The position numbers and the translations under genes are program-made. A stretch of 64,000 nt of DNA from Uranotaenia lowii (taxonomy: Eukaryota; Arthropoda; Insecta; Diptera; Culicidae): positions 65,292,839-65,356,838 of the forward strand of contig NC_073691.1 in NCBI RefSeq assembly GCF_029784155.1, written 5' to 3'. Every line of letters starts with the position of its first letter. Position 1 is the stretch's first letter. Shown here in pieces: positions 25,629-37,080 of this stretch. The notes under the pieces were generated by a model. It saw nothing but the letters and a program-made list of their open reading frames with translations, made no database searches and was not told the DNA's origin.

Positions 25629-25894
25629 CCCTAATCCGCTCTTGAGTGTCCATCTAAGACTATTGGAAGTATGGCGGCTTGTTACTTTGTTCGGGTGCAT
25701 CCAAATAAAACAATTTCTTCGGGGACCCTCAATGAATTCGTGAAATCCTTAATTTTGCATCTGGCTTTAAACTGCTATATCTCTCTAGTTTCTCAACCGA
25801 TTTGTACACAATTGGAACAGTTTTTGAAACCTCAAATTTTCAAAGCCGCCAAACTTCTAATAGTATCATGTTGACACTCAAGAGCGGATTGAGA
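25629..25894. mobile_element. piggyBac-like MITE with TTAA duplications
   Basis: The 266-bp element is bounded by TTAA at 25,625-25,628 and 25,895-25,898. Terminal inverted repeats run about 50 bp with some mismatches: left CCCTAATCCGCTCTTGAGTG, right (reverse complement) TCTCAATCCGCTCTTGAGTG, continuing inward to GGCGGCTTG on both sides. TTAA target sites are the hallmark of piggyBac transposition. An open frame inside (25,671-25,874) lies partly in the inverted repeats and is not a gene. Confidence 0.82.
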
Positions 25895-25898
25895 TTAA

Positions 25899-27169
25899 TA
25901 TCAGCAGACCTTATTTTCTGAGCTCGTTAACTTTTAGGTATAGGTAGGTCGAATTTCTAACTTTATGTGAGAATCTGTTTAAAAACTTAAGTGCTACAAA
26001 TAACCAGCTTTCTTCCTTGCATTTAGCTCTGGATATGAAATTCCAAGAAACACCTATTTGTAACTCAACTATTTATATAATCATTTTACTTTTTATTAAT
26101 TTTGATATTTTTATGTAACCAATGCAGTTTGGAACCTTACAGCCAACATAAGGGTATTAAGTCTTAATGAAGTTCAACTAGTTTACCCGTTGAAACAACC
26201 GGATATATTCCTGTTAATCCAATCTTCCTGTGTTCGGGCTTCCACTTCCGAGAAGTGAATCGTCAAGTGTCAGTCCGATCAAACCTTTCCACCTTCGGAA
26301 ATGTATACACCATCAGTTGATGCACAAGAAAAAAAAAGTTTCAAAGTGGCGCGTGACCAAGTGGCACGACTCGCCGACTTGCTGCTCCCCAGCCAGCCAG
26401 ACCGACCATATGACGGGTGCTCGCTCATGATGACGGGCAACATAAACAAAAATTCATACTACACAGAAGAAGCTCTTCCCTTTTCGACTTCACAAAAAAA
26501 AAGAAACGAAAGGAAAACGTCAGACAATGGAAAAACAAACCCATATTTTCCAGAGTGGAATAATCAAGCGGAAGCAAGTGTGGAAATCGAGAGAATGCCA
26601 TACATAGATAGAATGGAACGCACAGCGGAAAAACGTAAACAAAACATAAAACTGCGCTCCTCCACTTCAACGATCTGACTGTGTGATCTGAAGTTTCCCC
26701 TCGTATTAGATAAAGGCTGTCCTAGACTTACCTTGTCTCGGCATGCAAAAGTGGCGATGGAAAAACGGCGACGACGTAGAAGTTAGCCTACATCGCAGTC
26801 TGTTTTTTTCGGGAAAATTTTTATTGCAAATGCATGTCGTGCTGTCGACAGACGAGGGACGCCAAGTCAGTGGGAAATTTCTACTCACCCACCAATAATG
26901 TGCAATCCAGTCAAACGAAAAATACGAACGGAACTGTGATAGGGAGGAACTGACATTAATGTTCTGATGGCATTTTTATGCGATTTCAAACAATAAAAGA
27001 AGCACGTTGTATACCAAAGCAATGGGAAAAATCATTTGATATTTAATTCATCAACTAAATAGAAGCAGTTTACAATTGTTTAAATTGAATAAGCATCGAT
27101 TACAAAAACGGATTATCAATAACCATATTCTTATAGATCTTGACCATTCCAGATTTTGAAAAGTGGGAT
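25899..27169. other. Spacer, no gene seen
   Basis: Contains an open frame at 26,301-26,678 (+) of low-complexity, Lys/Glu/Arg-rich composition with an overlapping antisense frame; neither resembles a known protein. No splice-bounded exon could be argued. Confidence 0.45.
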
Positions 27170-27171
27170 TA

Positions 27172-28454
27172 AAGAGTGATACGGTCAAAATTTGGTCAAG
27201 GGAAAACGCATGTAAATCGGTGAAATCGTTTATTTAAAAAATCAAATTAAATTTCTTTTTCAAGTTTAATTAGTATAAAATTCAGGAAAAACATTCAGTT
27301 AAGTTTCCGCTTTTCCAAATCCGAATTGCCGGGCCTTACGCTTAACCCCTGCCATCAAATTTTGTACAGTCACCTTGTCCACCTTCTTCGCCGCAGAAAG
27401 CCAGTTTGCCTTGAACTGCTGCTCGTCCTTAGCAGTTTTTTGGTCAATCTTGACAATAGCCCAGTATTTCTCAATTGGGCGGAGCTCTGGCGTGTTGGGA
27501 GGGTTCTTGTCCTTGGGAACCACCTGCTTGTTGTTGACGGCGTACCACTCCATGGCCTTTTTACCGTAATGGCAAGATGGCAAATCCGGCCAAAACAGTG
27601 CGGAACAACCGTGTTTCTTCAGGAAAGGCAGCAGGCGTTTATTCAAACACTCTTTCACGTAAATTTCTTGGTTCCCAGAAGCTATGAAAATGCTGGTTTT
27701 CAAACCACAGGTACAGATGGCTTGCCAAACCAGATATTTCTTCGCGAACTTTGACAGTTTTATTTGCTTGAAAATATCTGCTACCTTTCCCCTTCCTTTT
27801 GCCGTATAAAACTCCTGTCCCGGAAGCTGCTTGTAGTTGGCTTTGACGTAGGTTTCGTCGTCCATTACCACGCAGTCAAACTTCGTCAGCATCGTCGTGT
27901 ACAGCCACCGGGATCGCACTTTGGCCATCGTATTTTGTTTATCGTCGCGATTTGAAGTCACTACCTTCTTGTAAGTCGATAGTCCGGCTCGTTTTTTGGC
28001 ACGATGCACGGTTGTAGACGATACACCCAGACTATTTGCGGCATCTCGGAGAGAGAGGTTAGAGTTTCGCTTGAAACTACCGGCAACTCTCTTTGTCGTC
28101 TCAGCGGCTTCCGGTTTTCGATTTCCCCCGATCCAGACTTCCTGGCTGTCGACAAACGTTCCCCAAACACTTTAATTACATTTGTAACGGTTGATTTGGC
28201 AACTTTTAGCGATTTTGCCAGCTTTGCGTGCGAGCAGCTCGGATTTTCGCGATGCGCGAGCAAAATTTTGATACTCTGCTCTTCTTCCTTGGACGGCATT
28301 TTGACAACTGAAGAGTGAATTCCAAAATCAAAATAGGAGCAACATTCTACACACACACACACCTTCAAAATGAGGGGTGTTCAGGTTTTTCAAATGCCAA
28401 ATTGAAAGAAATACGTCAAGTTGATGTTGACCAAATTTTGACCGTATCACCCTT
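27172..28454 (-). mobile_element. ITmD37E (Tc1/mariner DD37E) transposon
   Basis: A 1,283-bp transposon bounded by TA at 27,170-27,171 and 28,455-28,456. The inverted ends are AAGAGTGATACGGTCAAAAT on the left and AAGGGTGATACGGTCAAAAT on the right (reverse complement), both continuing TTGGTCAA. It holds a single transposase gene on the minus strand filling most of its length. Size, ends and the DD37E signature fit ITmD37E elements, described from mosquitoes. The ends differ at one position in the first 28, so the copy is not very old. Confidence 0.93.
27299..28299 (-). pseudogene. DD37E mariner transposase, single frameshift
   Basis: The enzyme would cut the element out and paste it at TA sites. 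The start is set at 28,299 (MPSKEEEQ), just inside the upstream inverted repeat. An N-terminal helix-turn-helix (AKLAKSLKVAKSTVTNVI) and a second DNA-binding helix region (reading NLSLRDAANSLGV in the downstream frame) precede the catalytic domain. The catalytic residues are visible: first Asp in MDDETYVK, second in WPDLPSCHYG, and Glu in RPIEKYW, with 37 residues between the second Asp and this Glu. About 333 residues would be expected across 27,299-28,299, a normal family length. Only one disruption is evident: the frame changes at the C-run 28,125-28,129 (G-run on the coding strand), where the N-terminal reading goes off register. It could be a real mutation or a homopolymer sequencing error. 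Confidence 0.9.
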
Positions 28455-28456
28455 TA

Positions 28457-29344
28457 TCAGTAAAATCGGATCCAAATTAGGCAGGAACAATTTTCAAATC
28501 CTTCTTTTGTCACTCGGAGTTAAAGCATCGCGAGCGGGAGGACAATAAAAAATGATGCGAAAAACAAATAAATTGGAATAAATTGCACAGAAGCTTGTAT
28601 GCAATAAAATTGCATACTATATCGTTGCACAAAACCTATGAATCAAGTATTTTTTATCGAATAATAAATTCAATCAAATCAAGAAAACAAAAGGTGAAAT
28701 AACTCCCATTTTCTTAAATTTGTTTTTTTGGTCTAGTAATCTTTCAGATATTGGATTTTTTTATAGAAATTTACATAAATTACTTCAAACTTCATTTATT
28801 ACTCCCTTCGGGAATAAATTGATACTTATTCCAGCCTTATGCGGAATAATTAACTTTCAGATCCAAGTCAATTTGATTTCTTCTAAAAGTTCTGAAAGTC
28901 ATTAATATACAAGTTTGCTACAAACCCTGAAATTCGGTAAAAAAAAACTTAAATCTTCGAAATTAATTTATTAAAATTTTAATCATGGGCATTTTTTTTT
29001 ATATTACAATGACTAATGACATTATTACTAATTAAAGGTATGAAATATTAGAATGAGGAAAGTGCTTGTACAAGTTGGTATCTAAAGATAACGGATATTA
29101 AATATAATCTAATCGTAATCTAAGGCAATATAACTATGTCAAAAACATGAATATACATTAGACCGGTGCAAGCTTTGTATAGAAATATAAAATTTATACA
29201 CCTCCCATGACTTCTTTTTGTTGTTTTTACTGCCGAAAATAGCAATGATAATTTTGAAGACGATTCATTGAGTACTGAATCAACGCAACCAAGGAAAAAT
29301 GACCCTTATGGGTTAAACTCCTATTTATTTTATTTCGATAGTTT
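28457..29344. other. Very AT-rich spacer, no gene seen
   Basis: Many A and T runs. No element ends or coding motifs recognised. Confidence 0.5.
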
Positions 29345-32300
29345 TCCGTCTCACGAAATAACATGAAGAGCAAAATTCCTGAAATCCACTCGGTCTATGG
29401 CAACCGTTCTCCGATTTCTTGGACATCCCACATTCGACAGATCACGCTTCACTTGGTCTAACCACATCACTCGTTGCGCCCCTGCCCGTCTCGTTCCTTC
29501 CAGATTGACAGCGAACACCTGTTTTGCAGGACAGTCGCCCGGCATTCTCGCAACATGTGCTGCCCAGCGTATCCGGTCAGCCTTCTCAACCTTCTGGATA
29601 CTGAGTTCACCGTAGTGTCGCGCGAACTCGTGGTCCATCCACGCCGCCAAAGATAGTTCTTAACACTCGCCGCTCGAATACTCCGAGTATACGCAGGTCC
29701 TCCTCGAGCAATATCCATGTCTCGTGCCCGTAGAAAACAACCGGTCTAATGAGCGTTATGCACAGGTCACACTTCGTGCGAAGGCTAAGTCTTCTGGACC
29801 GCAGTTGCTGTTGGAGTAGACTGAGTCGATTTGGGGTTATTTTGGAATTTCTCAAACCCTGGGGTCTAAAAAGCTTCGTCTTGGCCCAAAACTCATCCAT
29901 AATTTTTTGCAGAATGTTTAAGTAACGTTTACATGAGTAAATTTGAATTTTTAGGTTTGTATGGAAAAATTGAATATTTTGTACTGAAAAATCAACGTCA
30001 TTTTTGTTTCGTATGTGAAACCAAGCCAGCTGATGGTTTTTGTGCCAATTTATAAAATTCCTAAAGGAAATTTTCCGCTGAACAACTTTGTCGAAGACTC
30101 TAATTTCGTATCTTATTAGGAAACAAAGTTATAACCTGTTTAACAGGGGTATGTGTTTTCGCATTGATTAACAATAAATTCAATTGACATCACAGCTTGA
30201 GCCTCGCGAAGTGTTGCATGGGAAGTAGTCACTGGGCACCCTGCAGGGATGTCAATTGAATTTATTGTTTATCAGTGCGAAGAGACATACCCCTGTTAAA
30301 CAGTTGATAACTTTTTTTCCTAATAAGATACGAAGTTGCGGTCTTCGACAAAGTTGTTCAGCGAAAAATTTCCTTTAGGAATTTTATAAATTGGCACAAA
30401 AACCATCAGCTGGCTCGGTTCCACAAAATAAACAAAAATGATGTGGATTTTTCAGTATAAAATATTCAATTTTCCCATGCAAACCTAAAAGTTCAAATTT
30501 ACTCATGTAAACGTTACTTAAAAATTCTACAAAAAATCATGAATAAGTTTTGGACCAAGGCAAAGCTTTTAAGACCCCAGGGTTTTGGAAATTCCAAAAT
30601 GACCCCAAATCGACTCAGTCTACTGATGGAGTCCATAGTAGGCACGACTTCTGCTGATAATTCGCCTCCGGATCTTACGGCTGGTGTCATTGTCCGCGGA
30701 CACCAGCCGAGATAGACAAAGTCTTCGACCATGATTTTCCATAGCTCGTTACGGTCGATCGCGTTGTATGCGGCTTTGAAGTCGATGAATAGATGGTGCG
30801 TAGGGACTTGGTGTTCATGGCATTTCTGGACCTTTTTCCGTAATGTGAAGATCTGGTCCATCGTAGACCATCCCTCCATGAAGCCGACCTGATGACTTCC
30901 CACGAATCTGTTTACTTGTGGCGGTGGAGTAGGATTCGGGACAGCATTTTGTAGGCGGCATTGAGAACAGTGATCGCTCGGTGGATCGCACAGTCCGGAT
31001 TATCAACCGGTGTAGGCAATCGGCCAACTTATCCGGGCCCATTTTGATGAGTTCAACTGCGATGTCATCCCTGCCAGCCGACTTGTCACTGTCCAACTGG
31101 CGAATGGCTTCCTCAACTTCACTCATCGTTGGAAGTGACTCCACAACGTCGTTACATACGCAGGCGATGTATCTTTCCCCACCGTCTTGATCTGTCGCAT
31201 GTGCGCCATTCAGGTGTTCATCAGAGTGCTGCTTCCACCTTTTGTTCACCTCACAATTGTCTGTCAGGATATCTCCGTCCTTATCCTGGAAAATTTAGAC
31301 CTGCGACACGAAGCCTTTGCGGGATGCGTTGAGTTTCTTATAGAAATTTCGTGTTTCTTGGGAACAGCTGCTCCAGCTCTTTGAGCTCCTCCTCCTCCAG
31401 GCGGCTCTTGGAAAATTCGGACTCGCTGCTTCTTCCGCCGGCTGTCGGTGGTTTTCTACGTTTCGATGGGTCCTTCTTTGTATACTGCCGCCCGCGCGGT
31501 ATTCTCTTAAGCCTTCACCCTCCTACACTCTTCGTGGAACCAGTCGTTCCGTCGAGTTCTTTCCACATACTCGATGACGTTCCTCGCAACGTCGTTGATG
31601 GTTGACTTGATGATATCCTCGAGATGATATCCCAACAGTCCTCGATTTCGTATGTTGTTCAATATGGAGAGTTTTGGGCGCATCTTTACCATCACCAGAT
31701 AATGGTCTGACTCGATGTTGGCGTCTCGACAGGATCTGACGTTGATGATGTCCGAGAAGTGCCGGTCGTTTATCAAAACGTGGTCGATCTGTGATCGCGT
31801 TTGGTACGGTGATCTCCAGGTGTACTTGTGTGGGAAGCGGTGCTGGAAAAAGGTACTACGTAAGGCCATTCGTTTGGAGGCGGCGAAATCTATTACCCTG
31901 AGGCCGTTTTAGTTGGTCAGTCGGTGCGTACTGAACCTTGCAATTGTCGGTTTGATTCCTCCTTTTAGCCGACCTGAGCTTTAAACTTCCCGATTACGAT
32001 TTTTATATTATACTTTGGGCAGTGTCCGTATTCACGTTCCAGCTGTGCGTAGAATTCTTAATTGTCATCACCGGTACTTTCGAGGTGAGGGCTGTGCACG
32101 TTGATGATGCTGATGTTGAAGAAACGGCTCTTGATTCTCAACAGGCACATTCGTGAGTCGTTCGGCCACCACTCGATCACGCGCTTCTTCACCATCCCCA
32201 AATCCTCATCACTATAAAAGCTGTTCCAAGCTCGCGTGTGTTGCCGCAGCTCTGGTAGTTGGAACGACCATCTTGGTACGTTCGTACCCTGGATCCTTTC

Positions 32301-32484
32301 CAGCAAACCTTCTGTGGTGTTAGGATGTCGAAATTGCGGCTGTTCAATTAGTTGGAAGTACGTGGGTACTGCCCTTCAAATTTAGAGATCGACAGTTCCA
32401 TGTTCCAAGTTTCCAATCGCTGGTCGCTGGCCCCTTTTCGTCGCGTGTATCTTTGCCGATTTCCATCCGAAAATTGTTGTTCAT
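29345..32484 (-). pseudogene. RTE-like LINE remnant (endonuclease plus reverse transcriptase), interrupted
   Basis: Reading on the minus strand, a likely ORF start at 32,484 (MNNNFRMEIG) leads to an apurinic-type endonuclease beginning with GTWNCRSLN. It continues in other frames with INVHSPH (near 32,075) and SQIDHVLIN and IESDHYLV (31,690-31,790). The RT N-terminus follows (31,249-30,815; SDKSAGRDDI), then motif A FIDFKAAYNAIDR (near 30,785). The RT core with the catalytic FADD region is deleted: the frame jumps from ELWKIMVE directly to DFVYLG. A foldback insertion then splits the gene at 30,623/29,816, and the C-terminal part resumes with LRSRRLSLRTKC, VVFYGHETW and an RMPGDCPAK...RRAGAQR tail ending near 29,351. 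Multiple frameshifts are present. The organisation matches RTE-clade LINEs; the element is dead. Confidence 0.85.
29816..30623. mobile_element. Foldback element with about 385-bp inverted arms
   Basis: 29,816-30,205 and 30,237-30,623 are imperfect reverse complements of each other, so this 808-bp element would fold almost wholly into a hairpin around a spacer of about 30 bp. The outer ends are GTAGACTGAGT and its complement. Flanks TGTTGGA (29,809-29,815) and TGATGGA (30,624-30,630) look like a 7-bp target duplication with one mismatch. It sits inside the RTE-like LINE. The arms match the half copy at 19,968-20,400. No ORF of its own; the short frames here are extensions of the LINE. Confidence 0.85.
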
Positions 32485-32486
32485 TG

Positions 32487-32525
32487 TACTTACTTACCTA
32501 TTTACTTACTTACTGACTTACTTAC
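32487..32525 (-). repeat. (GTAA)n 3' tail of the second LINE
   Basis: Imperfect TTAC repeats on the plus strand read as GTAA repeats on the minus strand, directly after the C-terminal coding remnant of the LINE above. LINEs often end in such simple repeats. The next LINE's start codon lies only 3 bp beyond. Confidence 0.6.
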
Positions 32526-33480
32526 GATCCTCCGGTGCATAGGGCCCTGGAAAAAGACCTCCACTGTTGACGATCCGGAGCCAGCGTCTGTACTTGGTCC
32601 CAGTCAAGACTCTCGTCGACAGTTCGTATTTCGGTGGATAGGCTTAGCCGCCACGAGTTTCTGGGCCTGCCTCTTCTTCGATGTCCTTCTGGGTTCTATT
32701 CAAGCGCCTCTCTGCAAATCTCGTTCTCATCTTTTCACGGCGTGTGCCCAATCCATCTCCACTTACGTTCCCAAATCTCGATTTCTAGCGCCCTTTGATG
32801 ACACCGGCGATGTAGCTCCTCATTTGAGATCCAGTTGCCAGGCCACCAAGCGTGGATGATATTCCGCATACAGCGGTTTATAAATACTTGCAGTTTTCGC
32901 GTCGTTTCCGCATATGTGCACCAAGTTTCGCACCCGTACAGCAGATTCGGATTTTCGTTCGTAGATAGATCTGGCGTGACCGCTAGATGTTTCGGAGACT
33001 CGAAAACGCAAATCGGGCCTTTCTGATCCGGGTTTCGATGTCTTTCTTGGTTCCAGTATCAGGCGTTATCTGGCTACCAAGATACTGGAAGCACTCCACT
33101 TTCTCAACCTGTTGCCCAGCTACCAGCTGGAGAGATTACTCTCTTAGTCTTTTCGACATTGACTTTGAGATCTGCTGCCTTGGAGTTTTCGGTGAGGTCG
33201 TCGAGTTTGCTCTGAATATCTGGTTTTGTGTGGGCGAGCAAAACAATATCGTCAGCCAGGTCAAGGTCGTTCAGTTGCTCCATTGTTGAAGGATTCCTCG
33301 GCAATCCTCGGTTCGATGCACAGTCGAACATCCATTACGATTAGAAAAAGTAGCGATTTTGTAGCGATTGATTTGTACATCCCTGTCTCACTCCAGCAGT
33401 TACCGGGATTGGACCGGACAAGACACTGTCGTGCAAGACCTTTCAGAATATGCCTCGTACTGTGCTTTGATGAGATGGAC
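32487..33480 (-). pseudogene. Second non-LTR retrotransposon remnant (RT C-terminal part)
   Basis: On the minus strand, a segment around 33,415 (VRSNPGNCW, out of frame with a typical LSGPIPVTAGVRQG block) leads to LLFLIVMD and then the catalytic LADD in LNDLDLADDIVLLAHTKPD (33,104-33,331). The LINE C-terminal region follows in several frames, ending with the common RRGRP..SW-like and LAPDR..W-like patterns near 32,540-32,690. Stops and frameshifts are frequent. Its lineage differs from the RTE-like copy next to it, judged by the LDLADD motif and C-terminus; I cannot name the clade. The 5' half including the endonuclease is absent. Confidence 0.8.
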
Positions 33481-33806
33481 TAGTTTCTCTGGGACTCCTC
33501 GTCACCTTGTTCATTGTGAGTTGCTTGTATTTTTTTTGTAGTCACGGGCTCGCAAGGCACGCAGCTAACTCCACTATATTGCAGGAGGACCATCGTGAAG
33601 TTGCTGTTTAGGGTCCCGAATACCACCGGGATATTGTTGCACTTCGCACTCTGACTCTGACATGGAGAACAGAGGCGTACGGAGCCCCCTATCTCAGTTA
33701 GCTTGCGACCATCCCATCCACCGGGGATGGGTACCCGATCTCCCCTAAAGTCGCTCGCACCCCAGCTACCATCGCGGGAAGGTAGAGAATCGGAGTTGTA
33801 GGACAA
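33480..33806 (-). pseudogene. Possible 5' leader segment of a LINE
   Basis: A GC-rich open stretch of 108 codons on the minus strand, ending at TAG just before the second LINE remnant. Its composition matches the neighbouring LINE sequence and differs from the AT-rich flank beyond 33,830. No domain was recognised. It may be the leader of either adjacent LINE, with the other inserted between; weakly supported. Confidence 0.35.
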
Positions 33807-33809
33807 GAG

Positions 33810-35586
33810 GTGATATGACCACTATCTGAAGGTTGGGTATATGGGTTCTCGAGTTGCATATTGTCTACCGTTCGCCAGTATTGTGTTTATATTATTCATT
33901 TTTAATCGTGTTGAGACATAATAGGAGACCCTTTAAGTTACAAGCGAAGTTTAAAAGCACATTCAAATGGACACTCCAATTTCATATGAACTTTAAAATT
34001 TACCTACATTTCTGTCCATTATTGCACATTCACACACGCCAAAAGCTTGGTAGCCATGAATCGCATGTAAAGGCGTCATCATCCTTTCAACACGCCATTG
34101 TTGGTTCGGGCAATGCACAGATGCAAATGGCTTGTTCCTACCTCACCTGATCACCTTAACGAATCACCTTCATCATTAATTTTCGTGTTCCCCTTTTTTC
34201 CCATCGCCATCGTGCCTTTACTACACTCCAAATGTGTGAGTGCAGCAGCATATGGAGCGTTCTTAATAAGTCTAGCACATTGTGCTCATTTGTCTTCATC
34301 ATCCCATATCGTCCTTTCCTGTGTATGTTGGGGCGTAGAACTGCAACGAACCAAATGTGTGGTTTTTATAAGAAAAAAAACTGGAAGCAACTAGAGAAAG
34401 CGCACTTGCTAGACACATTTTCTTACACATATCCATCATTCGCCATGACACTGGCAATGTTAGAAAGCCAAGTACAACCACTTAGCTGAGCCATAACGTA
34501 CAAACACACGTGGGAATTCTTTTTTCTGCCGCAAAAATAAAATGCATCCTTGGCGAATGAAAAACTTAAACTAAGAAGCCACAATAAGTGGGTACCAGTA
34601 GTGGGTTGTTGTAGTCAAAACAGACAACTCTTACGTTAGAGATCATCAACCGTGTATTATCATGCTTATGAAAACATCTTAACAGGTGTATTTGTCTGAG
34701 TAATATCACTCAAGTTTGGTCTTATTTTTAAACTTTTTTTGATAAATATCAAATTTCAAATATTATTAAAAACTTTTCCACTGGCTTAAAAGTAATATAC
34801 TATTTGGAACAGAATAAAAATGTTATTTTTATATATAATTTTCTCTTAAATCTATACCTAAATTAAAGGATTTTTTCGATATGATTTTCATATTTTCAAT
34901 GAAATGCACCGAGACTATTTCACACATTCATAACACCTAGAGAATGCACAAGAAAAAGTGCACTGAAACGTATGAAATTTGTATTCCACCCATGAAAAGT
35001 GAATCGCAAGCTGATCTCTCCTTGTATTTTTTTTTCTCCCATCGGAAAAAGCCTACCTCCCATTAGCAGCCATCCATGCACCACATTTGACTGGGTTAGG
35101 AGAGGGTGAGTTTTTCCGCCCCGATTTCATGGAAACTTTCTGCAACCGCAACCGTGTCTGCAATCACCGGAAAGGCATTACAAATGCTTTACGGTACGGT
35201 GAGACAACACTTTAAACGGGACGAAAAGGTATGAGGCTTTCAGTTGGGATAAAGTACCGGAAGCGATAGCTAATTGCGTCACTTGTTCGACGTACTGTAA
35301 CTTTAAAGGGTGCATTAAAGGTCGACAGGCTTGGAAAAACTGCAGTTCAACGATTCAGTTGAAAAGAGTGATGTTTTGAAAAAAAAAAAAACGAGTTTCA
35401 TTTAAAAAGTGAGTAGTAAACTACTTACTACTAAAAATTTAAAATACCGAAAACTGGGGGAACTTTGATCCCTCTTTTTATTCATTTCTGAATATTCTGG
35501 AATCGGGTGAAAAATTGGTGCTATGTTGATTTGTAACAATGTAAATGAAAATTGTATGGAATGGCCCTTTTCTCAGGTGGGAGGGT
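33810..35586. other. Spacer, no gene seen
   Basis: Mixed AT-rich sequence with a moderately GC-richer part at 35,020-35,330. Overlapping short frames at 33,833-34,489 on both strands have no recognisable motif. Confidence 0.45.
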
Positions 35587-35594
35587 CTTAAAAC

Positions 35595-36049
35595 CAGGGT
35601 TGGCATAATTCAACGATCAACGGTAAAATGGTCCTTCAAACTCATTTGACTGTTCCTTAACGACCAATCAATTCGTTTGCCAGTCATTCATTCCCCAGTC
35701 ATTTGAAGCTAAAATAATAACCTAGTCAAGCAATCGCATTTCAACGACCGATGACGAAAAAGAAACGCATTTATTATTATTGTTGCTCCTGCCAGCAAGC
35801 CCGTTTTCAGTTTTTTATTGCTATTGTTGCTCTCTGCCAGCAAGTCGTTCAATTAGTTGTACCTGCCGGCAGCAGCCGATCGAGGATGTGTAGGAGCTTC
35901 GCCAGTCGCACGACGGAGAAATGTTGATTGTTGTCGTGCTTTATCCGTCATGCGAGTAGTGAAGCTCCGTCAATTGAGTAAGGTGCTGGTCGTTTGATGA
36001 AAAAAAAACTAGTCGGGTCAAGCGTGACGGGCGAAATTTACCAACCCTG
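35595..36049. mobile_element. hAT-type MITE (455 bp)
   Basis: Bounded by a perfect 8-bp duplication CTTAAAAC (35,587-35,594 and 36,050-36,057). Ends are CAGGGTTGG and its inverse CCAACCCTG. The 8-bp target duplication and CAGGG-type termini are characteristic of the hAT superfamily. No ORF; depends on an external transposase. The perfect duplication suggests a recent insertion. Confidence 0.88.
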
Positions 36050-36117
36050 CTTAAAACTATAATCAAACCTTTCTTAGGTCCAAATTATTACTTCGCGAAA
36101 TTTTATTCTTATATGTA

Positions 36118-37080
36118 CCGTCAAACGGGGCAACATGCAAAAACAGGGTTAGATGCAACATTTGTATACCAGAATACTCATTCAATTTTTATTTCAATAT
36201 ACTGTAATAAAGTAATCATTGAATGATAACAAATTGATGATGACATGGTTTTTAACATCTTGAAACAGTTTTTTATAGTTTTGGATTGTCATAAAAAATT
36301 TAAAAAATCGAGCAATACATGTACAAATTTTTACATTTTTCGATGCCGTAAAAAACATTACCTAGTATGACGGATTGGCTGAATGATATCACCTACAAAC
36401 TTTATATTGCTTTCATTATCCTATACCAACACTGTTGGTGTATAAATATTTTTCGGACGATCACAATTTTTTTTAAACAAATATTTTTATAATCCAGTTA
36501 GCTGTCTGAGGCAAAATGCAACAAAATGCAAATCAGAACTAAATCTCATAAATCGCGTTTCCATATGCTGGGATGTGATTGTTTTGCATTATGCGTTTGT
36601 TAACATTAAAATTTCATCCATCCTGAGAATTATTTTCATGATTTAAGCTAAAAGAATATTTTGTAGTATTTTTTACCCCTAAATGTATGCAGCAGATAAG
36701 CACTTTTTTCTTAAAAACATTTTTGACAGAAAAAATGCAAAATTCAACTCGAACAAAACCAAAAATTACTGCAATTGGTGCATTATGTGTTATGACATCA
36801 CAAAAGTATCAAAAACTATAAATTTTCCAACGTTTTCATTTGATTTTTCATTAATTACAGAGTTTGTTGCAACTTACCCCTTTTTCTTAGTAGGGTGAAA
36901 ATCGCATGTTTTTGTAAATTAAAAAATAACTGATAAAACCAATAATTTTTCTGACTACCTCAGTTTGGTGTCCCATCAACCTTAAAACTGTTGATGTACA
37001 AGAGGTGTGATTATATGTAAGCATTAAGATTTTAGAAGACATTGAAGTCGAAAAGTGTTGCATGTTGCCCCAGTTGACGG
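36118..37080. mobile_element. TA-flanked non-autonomous DNA transposon (963 bp)
   Basis: Inverted ends CCGTCAAACGGGGCAACATG and, reversed from the right, CCGTCAACTGGGGCAACATG, each continuing with CAA. TA flanks both ends (36,116-36,117 and 37,081-37,082). Internal repeats of the end motif occur, such as GTTGCAACTTACCCC near 36,865. The only open frame (36,683-36,898) shows no transposase motif. Confidence 0.8.

Noticed and set aside
26301..26678. 125-codon open frame on the plus strand
   Set aside because: Low-complexity basic composition, an equally open antisense frame, and no domain or splice context.
27326..27754. Plus-strand open frame of 142 codons
   Set aside because: Antisense shadow of the DD37E transposase.
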